Source: Candidatus Hydrogenedentota bacterium (GTDB taxonomy: Bacteria > Hydrogenedentota > Hydrogenedentia > Hydrogenedentales > JAEUWI01). Taken from it: 64,000 bases of DNA. The stretch covers positions 62,001 through 126,000 of the forward strand of contig JAEUWI010000015.1 in assembly GCA_016791475.1 (NCBI GenBank), given 5' to 3'. A program made the position numbers and the translations under genes. The notes under the pieces are model-generated. The model did no database searches, was not told the DNA's origin, and worked only from the letters and a program-made list of their open reading frames with translations. The stretch's first letter is position 1. Every line of letters begins with the position of its first letter. This document shows positions 27,001 through 34,218 of the stretch, in pieces.

Positions 27001-27204
27001 CGACTGGGCTGCCAGGATGGCACAGAAGACGGCTTCCAGCCCAACGGCACCAGCGAAACCTGTGCGCCCCACAAGAGCGACTACGCACCCCAGGACTGGC
27101 GCCTGAACCTCAACGAGGTACTCCGCCTCATCCAGGTCTACAACATCGGTGGCTACGAGCTGTGCGAAGGCAGCGAGGACGGCATTTGCCCCGTGGCGCC
27201 ATAA
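24100..27204 (+). CDS. Secreted beta-propeller, di-heme cytochrome protein with dockerin-like C-terminus
   Basis: About 1,034 residues from GTG 24100, which has GGGAGGA eight bases upstream; the later ATG (24124) has none. The signal peptide ends near SGVRAQ. Residues about 35-480 form a YVTN-type propeller (VDLSPSAQFLAVAHLADN, NTVYAAIFESGNRS). Two c-type heme sites follow, CASCH and CVTCH, in a region like di-heme peroxidase-type cytochromes. A glycine/glutamate linker (GGGEGEGEGE) precedes a tail with two EF-hand-like units (DTNEDYAISLSELLRIVQFY, and LNLNEVLRLIQVYN) and paired cysteines. The tail could anchor the protein at the surface or bind a partner. Electron transfer outside the cytoplasm is likely; the substrate is unknown. 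Confidence 0.85.
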   Translation: MRQPWPFAMSTLAVALVLFAFASGVRAQEESFVNFETAPVHPVDLSPSAQFLAVAHLADNRVLIFDLTEGSPVLSRAIPVGIDPVSARFRTDTELWVVNHISDTITIVDASNGAVTGLIQTLDEPADVVFAGNPVRAFVTCSQVNTIQVFDTTTHGVVEEMVLDAEDPRALAVSPDGNTVYAAIFESGNRSTLLGGGSVGPGTISFPPNVVDDANAPHGVVNPAPNNGAQFSPPKNPANGTPPPVGLIVKQDSEGLWRDDTGANWTELVSGNLAAQSGRPVGWELLDHDIAIIDANDLSVDYIDHLMNIGMALAVNPGTGAVTLVGTDATNEIRFEPVVNGTFLRVLYAAADPDTGQSTTIADLNAAHVNGYATRRIPQAQRNRSIGDPRGIVWNSAGTTAYVTGMGSNNLVVINTQGVRAGQADTIELGEGPTGLALDEERQQLYVWNRFAASLSVISTESETELSRLSVFDPTPAAIRTGRKHLYDTHKTSGLGQIACASCHVDARMDRLAWDLGDPAGDLLQLTNRNLGGDIPGLNEDFQPFHPMKGPMSTQTFQGIIGQEPFHWRGDRLGLEDFNPAFKGLQADDTELTPTEMQEYEDFLATIHFPPNPYRNLDNTLPTSLPLPDHFVPHQMDVPAGTPLPNGNARDGLDLYRDHVRRIDGDTMACVTCHSLPSGNGPNARFNGTSIETIPDGPRDEKHLMLVSIDGSTNRSLKVAQLRNLYDKVGMTMLNSPSRAGFGFLHDGSVDTLERFLSENAFNTATAQELANLVALMLAFSGSDFEPDATPPAIPFLDIPGEPSKDVHAAVGQQTEVDPAAKDLGELAQFVNIVETSNRVELVAHFPVNGIQRGARYQGNDSFERDAAGSTITTDALLASVDDGGTAIFTIVAAGTANRIALDRDQDSYYDYDEVLAGSDPADPESFGGGGEGEGEGELLYHSADTNEDYAISLSELLRIVQFYNSDRLGCQDGTEDGFQPNGTSETCAPHKSDYAPQDWRLNLNEVLRLIQVYNIGGYELCEGSEDGICPVAP

Positions 27205-27217
27205 GGAAACGATAGAA

Positions 27218-27340
27218 ACGTACCGCCGCAAAGGCCCCCATGCACGCCGCAATCGCCAAAGCCTGACGACGACCCCGTCGTGCAACGCCCACACCAAGGC
27301 GGCGGCACGCCACGGCGCGTCTCCGACATGTCCCTGCGGA
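27218..27340 (+). repeat. Dispersed 3'-flanking repeat, copy 2
   Basis: Starts 14 bases after the preceding stop codon and shares its block order with 380-482. Blocks include ACGTACCGCCGCAA, GCCTGACGACGA, GCCCACACCAAGGCGGCGGC and ACATGTCCCTG. It is the first part of the 501-base gap 27205-27705. The remainder holds a gene remnant (27459-27524) and the AbiE operator. Confidence 0.6.
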
Positions 27341-27458
27341 TGTAAGACGACGACCTGAACGAACGCAAAAAGCCACTACCCTTCCCAGTAGAGGCGCCCC
27401 AAAAGAAAGCAGACAACCACGGGTGCCACCTCAATCGAGCAACGCTCGTTTGGGTGCC

Positions 27459-27524
27459 TTGAGCAGTGCCAGCGCCGCATCATACCGGCGCGAAGTTTTG
27501 CGGCGAGTGGGAAAAAGCGACCGC
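27459..27524. repeat. Remnant homologous to the start of the gene at 29234-29851
   Basis: Direct copy of 29756-29822. The shared text includes GTGCCAG-GCCGCATCATACC, GCGCGAAGTTTTGCG and AGTGGGAAAAA, with one 3-base insertion. On the minus strand both read FPTR-KTSR-YDAALAL. In this copy the frame continues briefly into unrelated residues and stops. The pair flanks the AbiE operon. Confidence 0.75.
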
Positions 27525-27658
27525 AATGAAGCCATATCCCCTTCTAGACGTTTCGCTCATTCCCGGTGCTGCCCGTTCCTGCCGCCCGGCGCGGTTTTTG
27601 AAAAAAACCGCACTGGTGTCCCGTCTGTCTGGAGATCCGAGACGGTCATCGCATATTA

Positions 27659-27697
27659 TTTACCAGAAACTGTCATTTTTTGACAGTTTCTGGTAAA
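27659..27697 (+). promoter_or_regulatory. AbiE operator: 17-bp perfect palindrome
   Basis: Arms 27659-27675 (TTTACCAGAAACTGTCA) and 27681-27697 are exact reverse complements with a five-T spacer. The site ends 8 bases before the antitoxin ATG. AbiEi antitoxins are known to bind inverted repeats upstream of their operon and repress it, so this is the expected operator. As RNA it would also form a very stable hairpin next to the start codon. Confidence 0.8.
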
Positions 27698-27705
27698 ACA
27701 ATGAC

Positions 27706-28341
27706 ATGAACAGCATCACCGAACATTTTCTAAATGCGCCCATGGGCGTCTTTACTCATTCCGATGTCGCCGTGGCGTTTCAAGGCTCGGATGACAGCCG
27801 CCACGGCAAGGTGAAGCGCGCCCTGGCCAGCAATGAGATTCAGGTCGTTCGGCGCGGTCTCTACTGCCTGGCCAGACCCTATCGCCGACATCCCATCAAT
27901 GTCTATGCCCTTGCGCAGCGCGTGTACGGCCCGAGCTACGTCAGTATGGAATCGGCGTTGAGCTATCATGGCTGGATTCCCGAGGCCGTTCGCGTATGCA
28001 CGAACGTCTGCCTCGGAAACCCAAAGGAATTTCGGACACCCTTCGGCGTATTCTCCTTCGAACGGGTCCCGCAGCGGGTTTTCTATGCGGGGGTGGAACG
28101 CCTGGACGACGGCGATCACGGCGTAGCATTCATGGCGACGCCGGCCAAAGCACTCGCCGACTACTATTATGTCCGCCACCCGAGTTGGACAACCATTCGC
28201 GACGCTGCGGGCAGTCTGCGGATAGAGCCGGAAGACTTGAGCCAGGTATCGGCGGCGGATATCGACGAACTGGCAGCGAACTACCGGAACCGCCGCGTGC
28301 TTGCGTTCCTGGCGGACTGGAAGGCAGCGCTGCAACCATGA
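27706..28341 (+). CDS. abiEi: AbiEi-type antitoxin (type IV toxin-antitoxin)
   Basis: 211 residues. The N-terminal half is a winged-helix-like domain (GVFTHSDVAVAFQGSDDSRH, KVKRALASNEIQVVRRGLYC), and the second half carries the family pattern YVSMESALSYHGWIPE, TPAKALADYYYVRH. The stop overlaps the start of the toxin gene by four bases (ATGA). In known AbiE systems the antitoxin represses the operon and counters the toxin without binding it. No clear ribosome site precedes the ATG; the palindrome occupies that position. Confidence 0.88.
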   Translation: MNSITEHFLNAPMGVFTHSDVAVAFQGSDDSRHGKVKRALASNEIQVVRRGLYCLARPYRRHPINVYALAQRVYGPSYVSMESALSYHGWIPEAVRVCTNVCLGNPKEFRTPFGVFSFERVPQRVFYAGVERLDDGDHGVAFMATPAKALADYYYVRHPSWTTIRDAAGSLRIEPEDLSQVSAADIDELAANYRNRRVLAFLADWKAALQP

Positions 28342-29201
28342 GCATTCAAATCATTCAAGACCGTCTGAACGGGCAACTCTGGGAGACGCATCTCGAAGAA
28401 CAACAGGTCCTCCGCGAGATTACCCAGGAGATCGTTCTGGCCGCATTGGGGCGGGGCGATTTTTTCAAACACGCCGCGTTTCAAGGCGGGACCTGTCTTC
28501 GAATCTTCCACGGGCTGGAGCGCTTTTCGGAAGATCTGGATTTCATCCTCCGGAAACCGAACCCGGATTTTGACTGGAGTGATTACGTAATCCAAATCAA
28601 ACGCGAAGTCGAAGCCTTTGGCCTGAACTTCACCGCCAAAGACAAGAGCGAATTGAACGCGGCCGTGAAAAAGGTGTTCCTCAAAGAGGACTCCCTCGGT
28701 AAGGTGCTCGCCCTGCAGTATGCACCCAAAACGGGTCCTGCCAGGAAAATCCGCATCAAGCTCGAAGTAGATACCAACCCGCCATCGGGCAGCGGATGTG
28801 AAGTCAAGCACTTGGAGTTTCCTTTTCATGCATCCGTCACCGTGCAGGACCTTCCGAGCCTCTTCGCGGGAAAGATTCACGCCCTGCCGTGCCGTGACTA
28901 TATAAAAGGCCGGGATTGGTACGACTTCCTTTGGTATACAAGTCGAGGCACTCCCATCAACTACCGATTCCTGACATCGGCCCTCAGTCAACTGGGGCCT
29001 TGGAAATCCGCTGGCGTAGTGGCGGACGAAGCTTGGTTGGTCAAAGAGTTGGGCAGTAGAATCGCCTCCCTGAACTGGAAGCAGGCCGCAGACGACGTGC
29101 GAAGATTTGTCCCGGCCCGCGATCAGAAATCTCTCGATCAGTGGAGCGAGGCACTATTCCAAGCGCTGCTTAGGCGCTGGCAGAGTACACAACGGGGTTG
29201 A
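28338..29201 (+). CDS. abiEii: AbiEii-type nucleotidyltransferase toxin
   Basis: 287 residues. The nucleotidyltransferase core is intact: FQGGTCLRIFHGLERFSEDL followed by DF gives the G-G-T and S-x-D-x-D motifs. The third and fourth motifs appear in RIKLEVDTN and LFAGKIHALPCRDYIKGRDW followed by YDF. AbiEii/MenT-type toxins transfer nucleotides to RNA targets such as tRNA and can stop growth upon phage infection. Four-base overlap with the antitoxin implies coupled translation. No break or missing catalytic residue was seen, so the system looks functional. Confidence 0.9.
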   Translation: MSIQIIQDRLNGQLWETHLEEQQVLREITQEIVLAALGRGDFFKHAAFQGGTCLRIFHGLERFSEDLDFILRKPNPDFDWSDYVIQIKREVEAFGLNFTAKDKSELNAAVKKVFLKEDSLGKVLALQYAPKTGPARKIRIKLEVDTNPPSGSGCEVKHLEFPFHASVTVQDLPSLFAGKIHALPCRDYIKGRDWYDFLWYTSRGTPINYRFLTSALSQLGPWKSAGVVADEAWLVKELGSRIASLNWKQAADDVRRFVPARDQKSLDQWSEALFQALLRRWQSTQRG

Positions 29202-29233
29202 TTGTTGGGTTCTGGTTCTCCGCCCCGCCAATC

Positions 29234-29851
29234 TCAGAGTTTCGGAACTCTGGTCTCCCCACCCCATCTTAGGTATGCAATATGGCAGACGAACCTGTGC
29301 GTCCAGGGCCCCGTCGCTTCAATCCTGCCTTGCAAAAAAGCGCCGTCAAGAAATTCCACAACGGCGCTACGCGTTGCGCAGTCCGGAATTCTTTTCAGCA
29401 CAAACTTCACGACAAGGTCAGGTTCCACGAAAGAATTCGGCACAGAAACTCGTCGACCACCGGTCTCAAGTATCAGCGCATCCAAGATTACATTATAGCG
29501 CACCCCCGTCACCTGCTCCCATGGCAGATGGCGCCTTCTTCCAAGCATATCGACAAAACCACAGCCAGATTCATCAATCGCTAGGCGTTCAAACCTGGAG
29601 GTCTGCCAGCGCCAGAACAGTGATGGGGCTGAAATCGAGAACACGAAGAGGAATATGATCAAGGACTGCAGGAACAAGGCTGAGATCGGCGCGGGCTGGG
29701 CATCATCAATCAAGTAAATGACGATGAATGGGCAAAGCACCAAAACCAGTCCCAAAGTTGAATATAGTGCCAGAGCCGCATCATACCAGCGCGAAGTTTT
29801 GCGAGTGGGAAAAACTGATCGCCCAGCCAGCGCCCCGTCACTTTTTCTCAT
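29234..29851 (-). CDS. Membrane protein with PH-like C-terminal domain, function unknown
   Basis: About 205 residues from ATG 29851, which overlaps the end of the upstream LURP-like gene by 14 bases. Two hydrophobic segments (ALYSTLGLVLVLCPFIVIYL; FLQSLIIFLFVFSISAP) are followed by a beta-rich part (LAIDESGCGFVDMLGRRRHL, PWEQVTGVRYN) that resembles the PH-like domains of small bacterial membrane proteins. A fragment of its N-terminal coding region occurs again at 27459-27524, on the other side of AbiE. Its role is unknown. Confidence 0.65.
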   Translation of the reverse strand: MRKSDGALAGRSVFPTRKTSRWYDAALALYSTLGLVLVLCPFIVIYLIDDAQPAPISALFLQSLIIFLFVFSISAPSLFWRWQTSRFERLAIDESGCGFVDMLGRRRHLPWEQVTGVRYNVILDALILETGGRRVSVPNSFVEPDLVVKFVLKRIPDCATRSAVVEFLDGAFLQGRIEATGPWTHRFVCHIAYLRWGGETRVPKL

Positions 29852-30320
29852 CGTGCAACACCTGGTCAATCACGATACACGTTGCCAGAATCGAGACGGC
29901 GTCTTCGCCCTCCAGTATCTCCACGCTGTACGTGTGGGTCAACGAAAATAGACGGCGCGTGACAATCGCGACGTTTCGACCCCCGCGAATGAACACATAT
30001 TCATGGTCCCAGAAACTGCCTTCGATCGTGTAGTCGTTCGGACCCGGAACGTCCAGCGTAAACGCCTTGTGGAACCAGGAGAACTCCTTCGCGACTTCGG
30101 CGAAGAGCTGGCCGTTGCGATAGATACCGTACCGGGGCATGAAGGAGAGGAGTTCCTGGTCTATGCAGGCCAGCTCCCTTCCCTGCATGTCCTGAAAAGA
30201 GAGTTTGTCCCCCCACGAAAAAGCCGCGCCGTCGATGTGAAAGACCGGTCGCTGACTTTCGTCCAGAATATTGAAGTCATCGCCGAGCGCCCAGAATTCC
30301 TCCCTGATGAGATAGTGCAT
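29838..30320 (-). CDS. LURP-one-related / Tubby-C2-like protein
   Basis: 160 residues, the normal family length. It begins MHYLIREEFWALGDDFNILD and continues with strand-turn repeats (GAAFSWGDKLSFQDMQGREL, YTIEGSFWDHEYVFIRGGRN, VEILEGEDAVSILATCIVID) typical of the LURP-one/YxjI fold. The fold is a beta barrel around a central helix; the bacterial members have no settled function. It precedes and overlaps the PH-like membrane protein gene, which suggests a shared membrane task. Confidence 0.85.
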   Translation of the reverse strand: MHYLIREEFWALGDDFNILDESQRPVFHIDGAAFSWGDKLSFQDMQGRELACIDQELLSFMPRYGIYRNGQLFAEVAKEFSWFHKAFTLDVPGPNDYTIEGSFWDHEYVFIRGGRNVAIVTRRLFSLTHTYSVEILEGEDAVSILATCIVIDQVLHDEKK

Positions 30321-30510
30321 GGTCCGGCCATCCTTTCGTGTTAGCTGCCGCAGCGTTTACATCGCCGTAAAATACACCTTAGATGGCGAACTATTCGCCT
30401 CACACCAGAAAGCCAAATCCCTGCAGAATCCGCACCTTCGCGTCGCAGGGGAAGTACCGCCGATCCGCTCCCCTGCAGGAACCTGGATCTTGCCGCAACA
30501 CCGTTGATAT

Positions 30511-33500
30511 CTACAAGTCACTCAGAAGGCGCTTGATAGCCGCCTCCAATTGAAGATCGCGTCCGGCGGCCACATCCTCCGGCGTGTTGTACACCAGAAT
30601 ATCCGGTACGGTCTCGCTGTTCTCATACCACCCCGTCTCGCGGTCTTTCGCACCCAATTGGGGAATGCCATATTTGATGTTCGCATTCAACAGTTCCATC
30701 CACCACACGGCCGTGCCGGTACCCGGAACGCGTGCCCCGACGATGGGGCCGATCTTCAGGCGCTGATAAAGGTGGGGGAAAATGCTGCCGTCCGAGTAGC
30801 TCGAAGCATTGGTAATCAAAATGCTGGGTTTGCCCCAGCGGTCCTTTGGGATTCGGCTGGTGTGGTAGCCATCTCGCGAGTAGAAGTCGGCCGTTACTTC
30901 CCCCGTGAACAAGGTGACCAACTGGTCGTGAAGATTCCCGCCTCGGTTATAGCGGATATCGACCACCAGAGCCTCCTTGTCGCGGCCTTCGCCAAAGACG
31001 TAATCCACGGCACGCTGGTAATTCTCCCCGTCCATCTCAGAAATGTAGAGATAGCCCAGCCGCCCGCCGGACAGCTTATCCGTCATGGCCTCGCGGCGCG
31101 CCACCCAATAGTCTACAGCCAGCTCCTTCTCTGCTTTCGCGCTGACCGGCACGACAACAAAGCGAGACGGGGCCGCCCCCGCACCATCGCTCACGGTCAA
31201 CTCCACGGGTGTGCCGGCCTTCCGGTTGAGCAGGGTGCTCAGGTGCTCGTTGTGGTGGACCGGGACGCCGTCGATCTCGGAAATAATGCCCCCCTGCGGA
31301 ATGGGCTGCATGGCGAGGTCGCACGGACCGCCAGCGAGGATCGCTTTCACTTTTACCCCGGGTCCCGAATAGTCGCTGTCTTCGTAGATACCCAGCGCGG
31401 CCGTGTCGTCCGCCAGGCCCGGAACATAATTCCAGAAGCAACCCATATGGGAGGCGTTCAGTTCACCGGCCATTTCGCCCATCAGATCGCAGAAATCTTC
31501 CCACTGCTGAAGATCGGGAAGGTACCGGGCGTAGTCGGCGCGCAGCGCCTCCCAGTCGCGGCCATGCATGTCGGGCTGATAAAACTTGAGTCTGGTCATC
31601 TGCCAGCAGTGCTGGAAAATCCACGCCATTTCCCCCCGCGGATCGTAGTCCAGTTGCGCTTCAAAGGGAATCGGGCTCGAAGTGCCGTCGGCCAGCGAGA
31701 TGCGAACCATACCCGCGGGGCCGACGCCGTAGAGGGCGTCACCGCCCGGCGCCAGGCTGAGAGCGGCGACGGAAGGCTGCATGGCAAAGATCTGCTCGAA
31801 GGACTCACGGGCGAGACCAACGCGATACCCCACCAACTGCGACGCGTTGTTCACGCCGACCAGCAACAGGTCCTGGCCGCCAGGCAAGGCCTTTGTGTAG
31901 ACAATCGAGGCGAGCGACACCGGCGTGAGGCGGGTGATGCGATGCTGGATACCTTCGGTCTGCGGTGCCCAGGATCCGTCGCTTTTGGCCGCATCGCCCG
32001 CATTCGCCTTGACCGCCTGGTCGGCCCCCGATCGGGCCAGCTTGAATGCGTCATAGGCCTCCTGGGTCAAGTGCGCGATGTATAGATCCATCTGCCCTTC
32101 GGAACCGTCCGGACTCCGAAATCCCTGCCGGTCACCGGACCACAGTATGGCCTGCCCGTCCGGTAGAATGGTGGGAAGGCTGTTGGAATAGCCGCTCCGC
32201 GATAGATTCACCGGTGGTGTCTGGCCCGTGGTGTCACAGAGCGCAATATCCAGGTCCCCGGCCAGGGAGCCCACGGTGGACGCAATAAAGCGTCCATCAG
32301 GCGACCAATCGAAGCTCAGATCCCCGTCGATATAACTGTACACCTGTCCGGGAGGAAGCGCGGTGGCGGTGGTGTTCTTTTCGCGATCCCATACCTTGAT
32401 GCTGTTCCGGTTCTCGAAATAGGCGATGCGCCCGCCATCCGGTGAGTAAGCCGGGAAGAGCAGATCGACCTCGCTCGCGATGACTCTGCTTTCCTCCAGC
32501 CCGCCGGGCGCGGTAAATCCTGCCCGTCCTTCCGGCAAGGCCAACTCGTAGATCTCGGAAACGCCTTCGCGCTCGCTGCAGAAGAGCAGACGGCGACCGT
32601 CTGGGCTGAAACTGACATGCTGCTCAAAGGCCGGCGTACTGGTTACCCGGCGTGACCGCCCACTTGCGGTGGAAACAACAAAAATTTCCCCTCGGGCAAC
32701 CACGGCGACTTCAGAACCGTCGGGCCGGGTCACGATTTCGGATACGTAGGCATTGGCGCTCGTGGAAAAGGCCCCGGAGACCAGCGGCGCCTGGTGGATG
32801 TTCAATGCAAGGGGTCGCGCCTCACCGCCCGCGGCCTCCCGACGCCAGATCGCGCCGTCATAGCCATAGACCAACGTGCCGTCCCGGGCGACGCTCACGA
32901 AGCGTACCGGGCGTCCCTCGTGGCGGGTGATCGCCTGGGGCTCAGCGCCGTCCTCCAGCCCGACCTGCCAAACATTGAAGCTTCCACCGGTCCCTTCGCT
33001 TATATAGAAAATGCTCCGACCGTCGGGCGCAAAGACACCGTCGCGATCTTCGCCCCGGTTGTCCGTCAGTTGACGGTGCTTTCCGCTGGCAAGGTCGTGG
33101 AGCCAGAGATCGTGGGTGCCATCGGATACAGCCCCCTTGCGCCACTCGTTTTCAAACACCGGACAATTGTCGTAAACCAGCGCCTTGCCATCCGGGCTGA
33201 CCGCCGCATCCAGGGCGGGCGTAGGCAGCACCAGGTCTACCGCACCGCCCGTCGTGGGCACGGCATAAAGCTGGGTACTGTCGTTGTATGCCCCCACCAG
33301 TTCTGTTTCAGGGCTGCCGATCCGGGTCGAGCTGAAATAGACCGTAGCACCGTCGGTGGAGAACGCATAGGGCAGATCATTGGCCGAGTGAAAGGTCAGC
33401 CGTTGGGGAGTCTCGCCTTCGAGCCCGACAACAAACACGTCGAAGTTCCCATTGCGCTTGCACGCAAAGGCAATACTTTTCCCGTCAGGCGACCATACAG

Positions 33501-33738
33501 GGCGTGTCGAATAAAACTCACCGCTGGTCAGCGGCGTGGCGTCACCGCCCTTCGCGTCCACCAGCCAAAGCTGGCCACCCATGGCAAAGGCGATCAAGTG
33601 CCCGTCCGGGGAAATCGCAGGGTATCGAATCCAACGCGGCGACAAGTTCTCTGATTCGGCCATCGCCTGGGGCGTTGCGCCCGCTAGAGAGATTGCGCCC
33701 AGTAGTAGACATACGCAGGCACCTGTAAGTTTACGCAC
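30511..33738 (-). CDS. Secreted tricorn-like S41 protease
   Basis: 1,075 residues from a GTG with AGGAGGA upstream, and a signal peptide ending near PQAMA. Residues about 30-330 and 330-640 form two TolB/WD40-like propellers (RYPAISPDGHLIAFAMGGQL; VWSPDGKSIAF). A helical S41 N-terminal region follows, then a PDZ-like segment (GGIISEIDGVPVHHNEHLST). The catalytic core shows VDIRYNRGGNLHDQ and ITNASSYSDGSIFPHLY with the predicted nucleophile Ser in SYSDGS. It ends with GTGTAVWWMELL. Tricorn proteases degrade peptides; this one has a signal, so it should work in the periplasm or outside. It stands alone. Confidence 0.92.
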   Translation of the reverse strand: MRKLTGACVCLLLGAISLAGATPQAMAESENLSPRWIRYPAISPDGHLIAFAMGGQLWLVDAKGGDATPLTSGEFYSTRPVWSPDGKSIAFACKRNGNFDVFVVGLEGETPQRLTFHSANDLPYAFSTDGATVYFSSTRIGSPETELVGAYNDSTQLYAVPTTGGAVDLVLPTPALDAAVSPDGKALVYDNCPVFENEWRKGAVSDGTHDLWLHDLASGKHRQLTDNRGEDRDGVFAPDGRSIFYISEGTGGSFNVWQVGLEDGAEPQAITRHEGRPVRFVSVARDGTLVYGYDGAIWRREAAGGEARPLALNIHQAPLVSGAFSTSANAYVSEIVTRPDGSEVAVVARGEIFVVSTASGRSRRVTSTPAFEQHVSFSPDGRRLLFCSEREGVSEIYELALPEGRAGFTAPGGLEESRVIASEVDLLFPAYSPDGGRIAYFENRNSIKVWDREKNTTATALPPGQVYSYIDGDLSFDWSPDGRFIASTVGSLAGDLDIALCDTTGQTPPVNLSRSGYSNSLPTILPDGQAILWSGDRQGFRSPDGSEGQMDLYIAHLTQEAYDAFKLARSGADQAVKANAGDAAKSDGSWAPQTEGIQHRITRLTPVSLASIVYTKALPGGQDLLLVGVNNASQLVGYRVGLARESFEQIFAMQPSVAALSLAPGGDALYGVGPAGMVRISLADGTSSPIPFEAQLDYDPRGEMAWIFQHCWQMTRLKFYQPDMHGRDWEALRADYARYLPDLQQWEDFCDLMGEMAGELNASHMGCFWNYVPGLADDTAALGIYEDSDYSGPGVKVKAILAGGPCDLAMQPIPQGGIISEIDGVPVHHNEHLSTLLNRKAGTPVELTVSDGAGAAPSRFVVVPVSAKAEKELAVDYWVARREAMTDKLSGGRLGYLYISEMDGENYQRAVDYVFGEGRDKEALVVDIRYNRGGNLHDQLVTLFTGEVTADFYSRDGYHTSRIPKDRWGKPSILITNASSYSDGSIFPHLYQRLKIGPIVGARVPGTGTAVWWMELLNANIKYGIPQLGAKDRETGWYENSETVPDILVYNTPEDVAAGRDLQLEAAIKRLLSDL

Positions 33739-34218
33739 GATTCCTCCTGTCTGCGGGAAATCCGGCCCCGACCATCACCGTAACAAGGCCGAAGCGGGTC
33801 AGTTGCGGGATTCTATCGAAATTCAGGGTTCATCCCACCGCTATCAATAATAGATTGGCACCATTCCGAGTTCAAGTGCCGCAACCCAATGCGCTGAACG
33901 TCGAATATTCGTAGACGCTCGCAAACCAAGTGAAAAGGAAGCGAAAGTAACTTGAACTGCGAACGAATGCGAAGTTCCGCTCTGCGTTTACAAGTTCGGT
34001 CATCGCATAGCGTGTTGAATAGGTTCATTTCTATGAATTCCCGTGCCCTTCCGTGGTCAATCACGGCCCCAACCGGAACGGGCGTTTACGGGCCTTCGCG
34101 CGCAGCGCATTGCCGTTGGGCAGCCTCGCGCCGCTTTTGCAATTTTGCCGCCCTTGGTGTAGTCTGGAGCCGCCGGGGACCAAGTGTGCCGTACCCCGCT
34201 CAGTGAGGTATTCTTGTC
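33739..34218. other. Gene-free divergent spacer with a one-armed 10-bp phrase
   Basis: 480 bases between the tricorn gene and the first PSD1 gene. The middle (about 33840-34020) looks less GC-rich than its surroundings. At about 34039-34066 stands TTCCCGTGCCCTTCCGTGGT, the same 10-bp phrase found at 48391-48422, here with a short CACGG return at 34063-34067. No gene was accepted; an 83-residue minus frame at 33813-34064 has no family signal. Confidence 0.5.

Noticed and set aside
30550-32085. 511-residue plus frame opposite the tricorn-like protease
   Set aside because: Antisense shadow without motifs.
33813-34064. 83-residue minus frame in the tricorn/PSD1 spacer
   Set aside because: No ribosome site, no family pattern, and it begins inside the 10-bp phrase.
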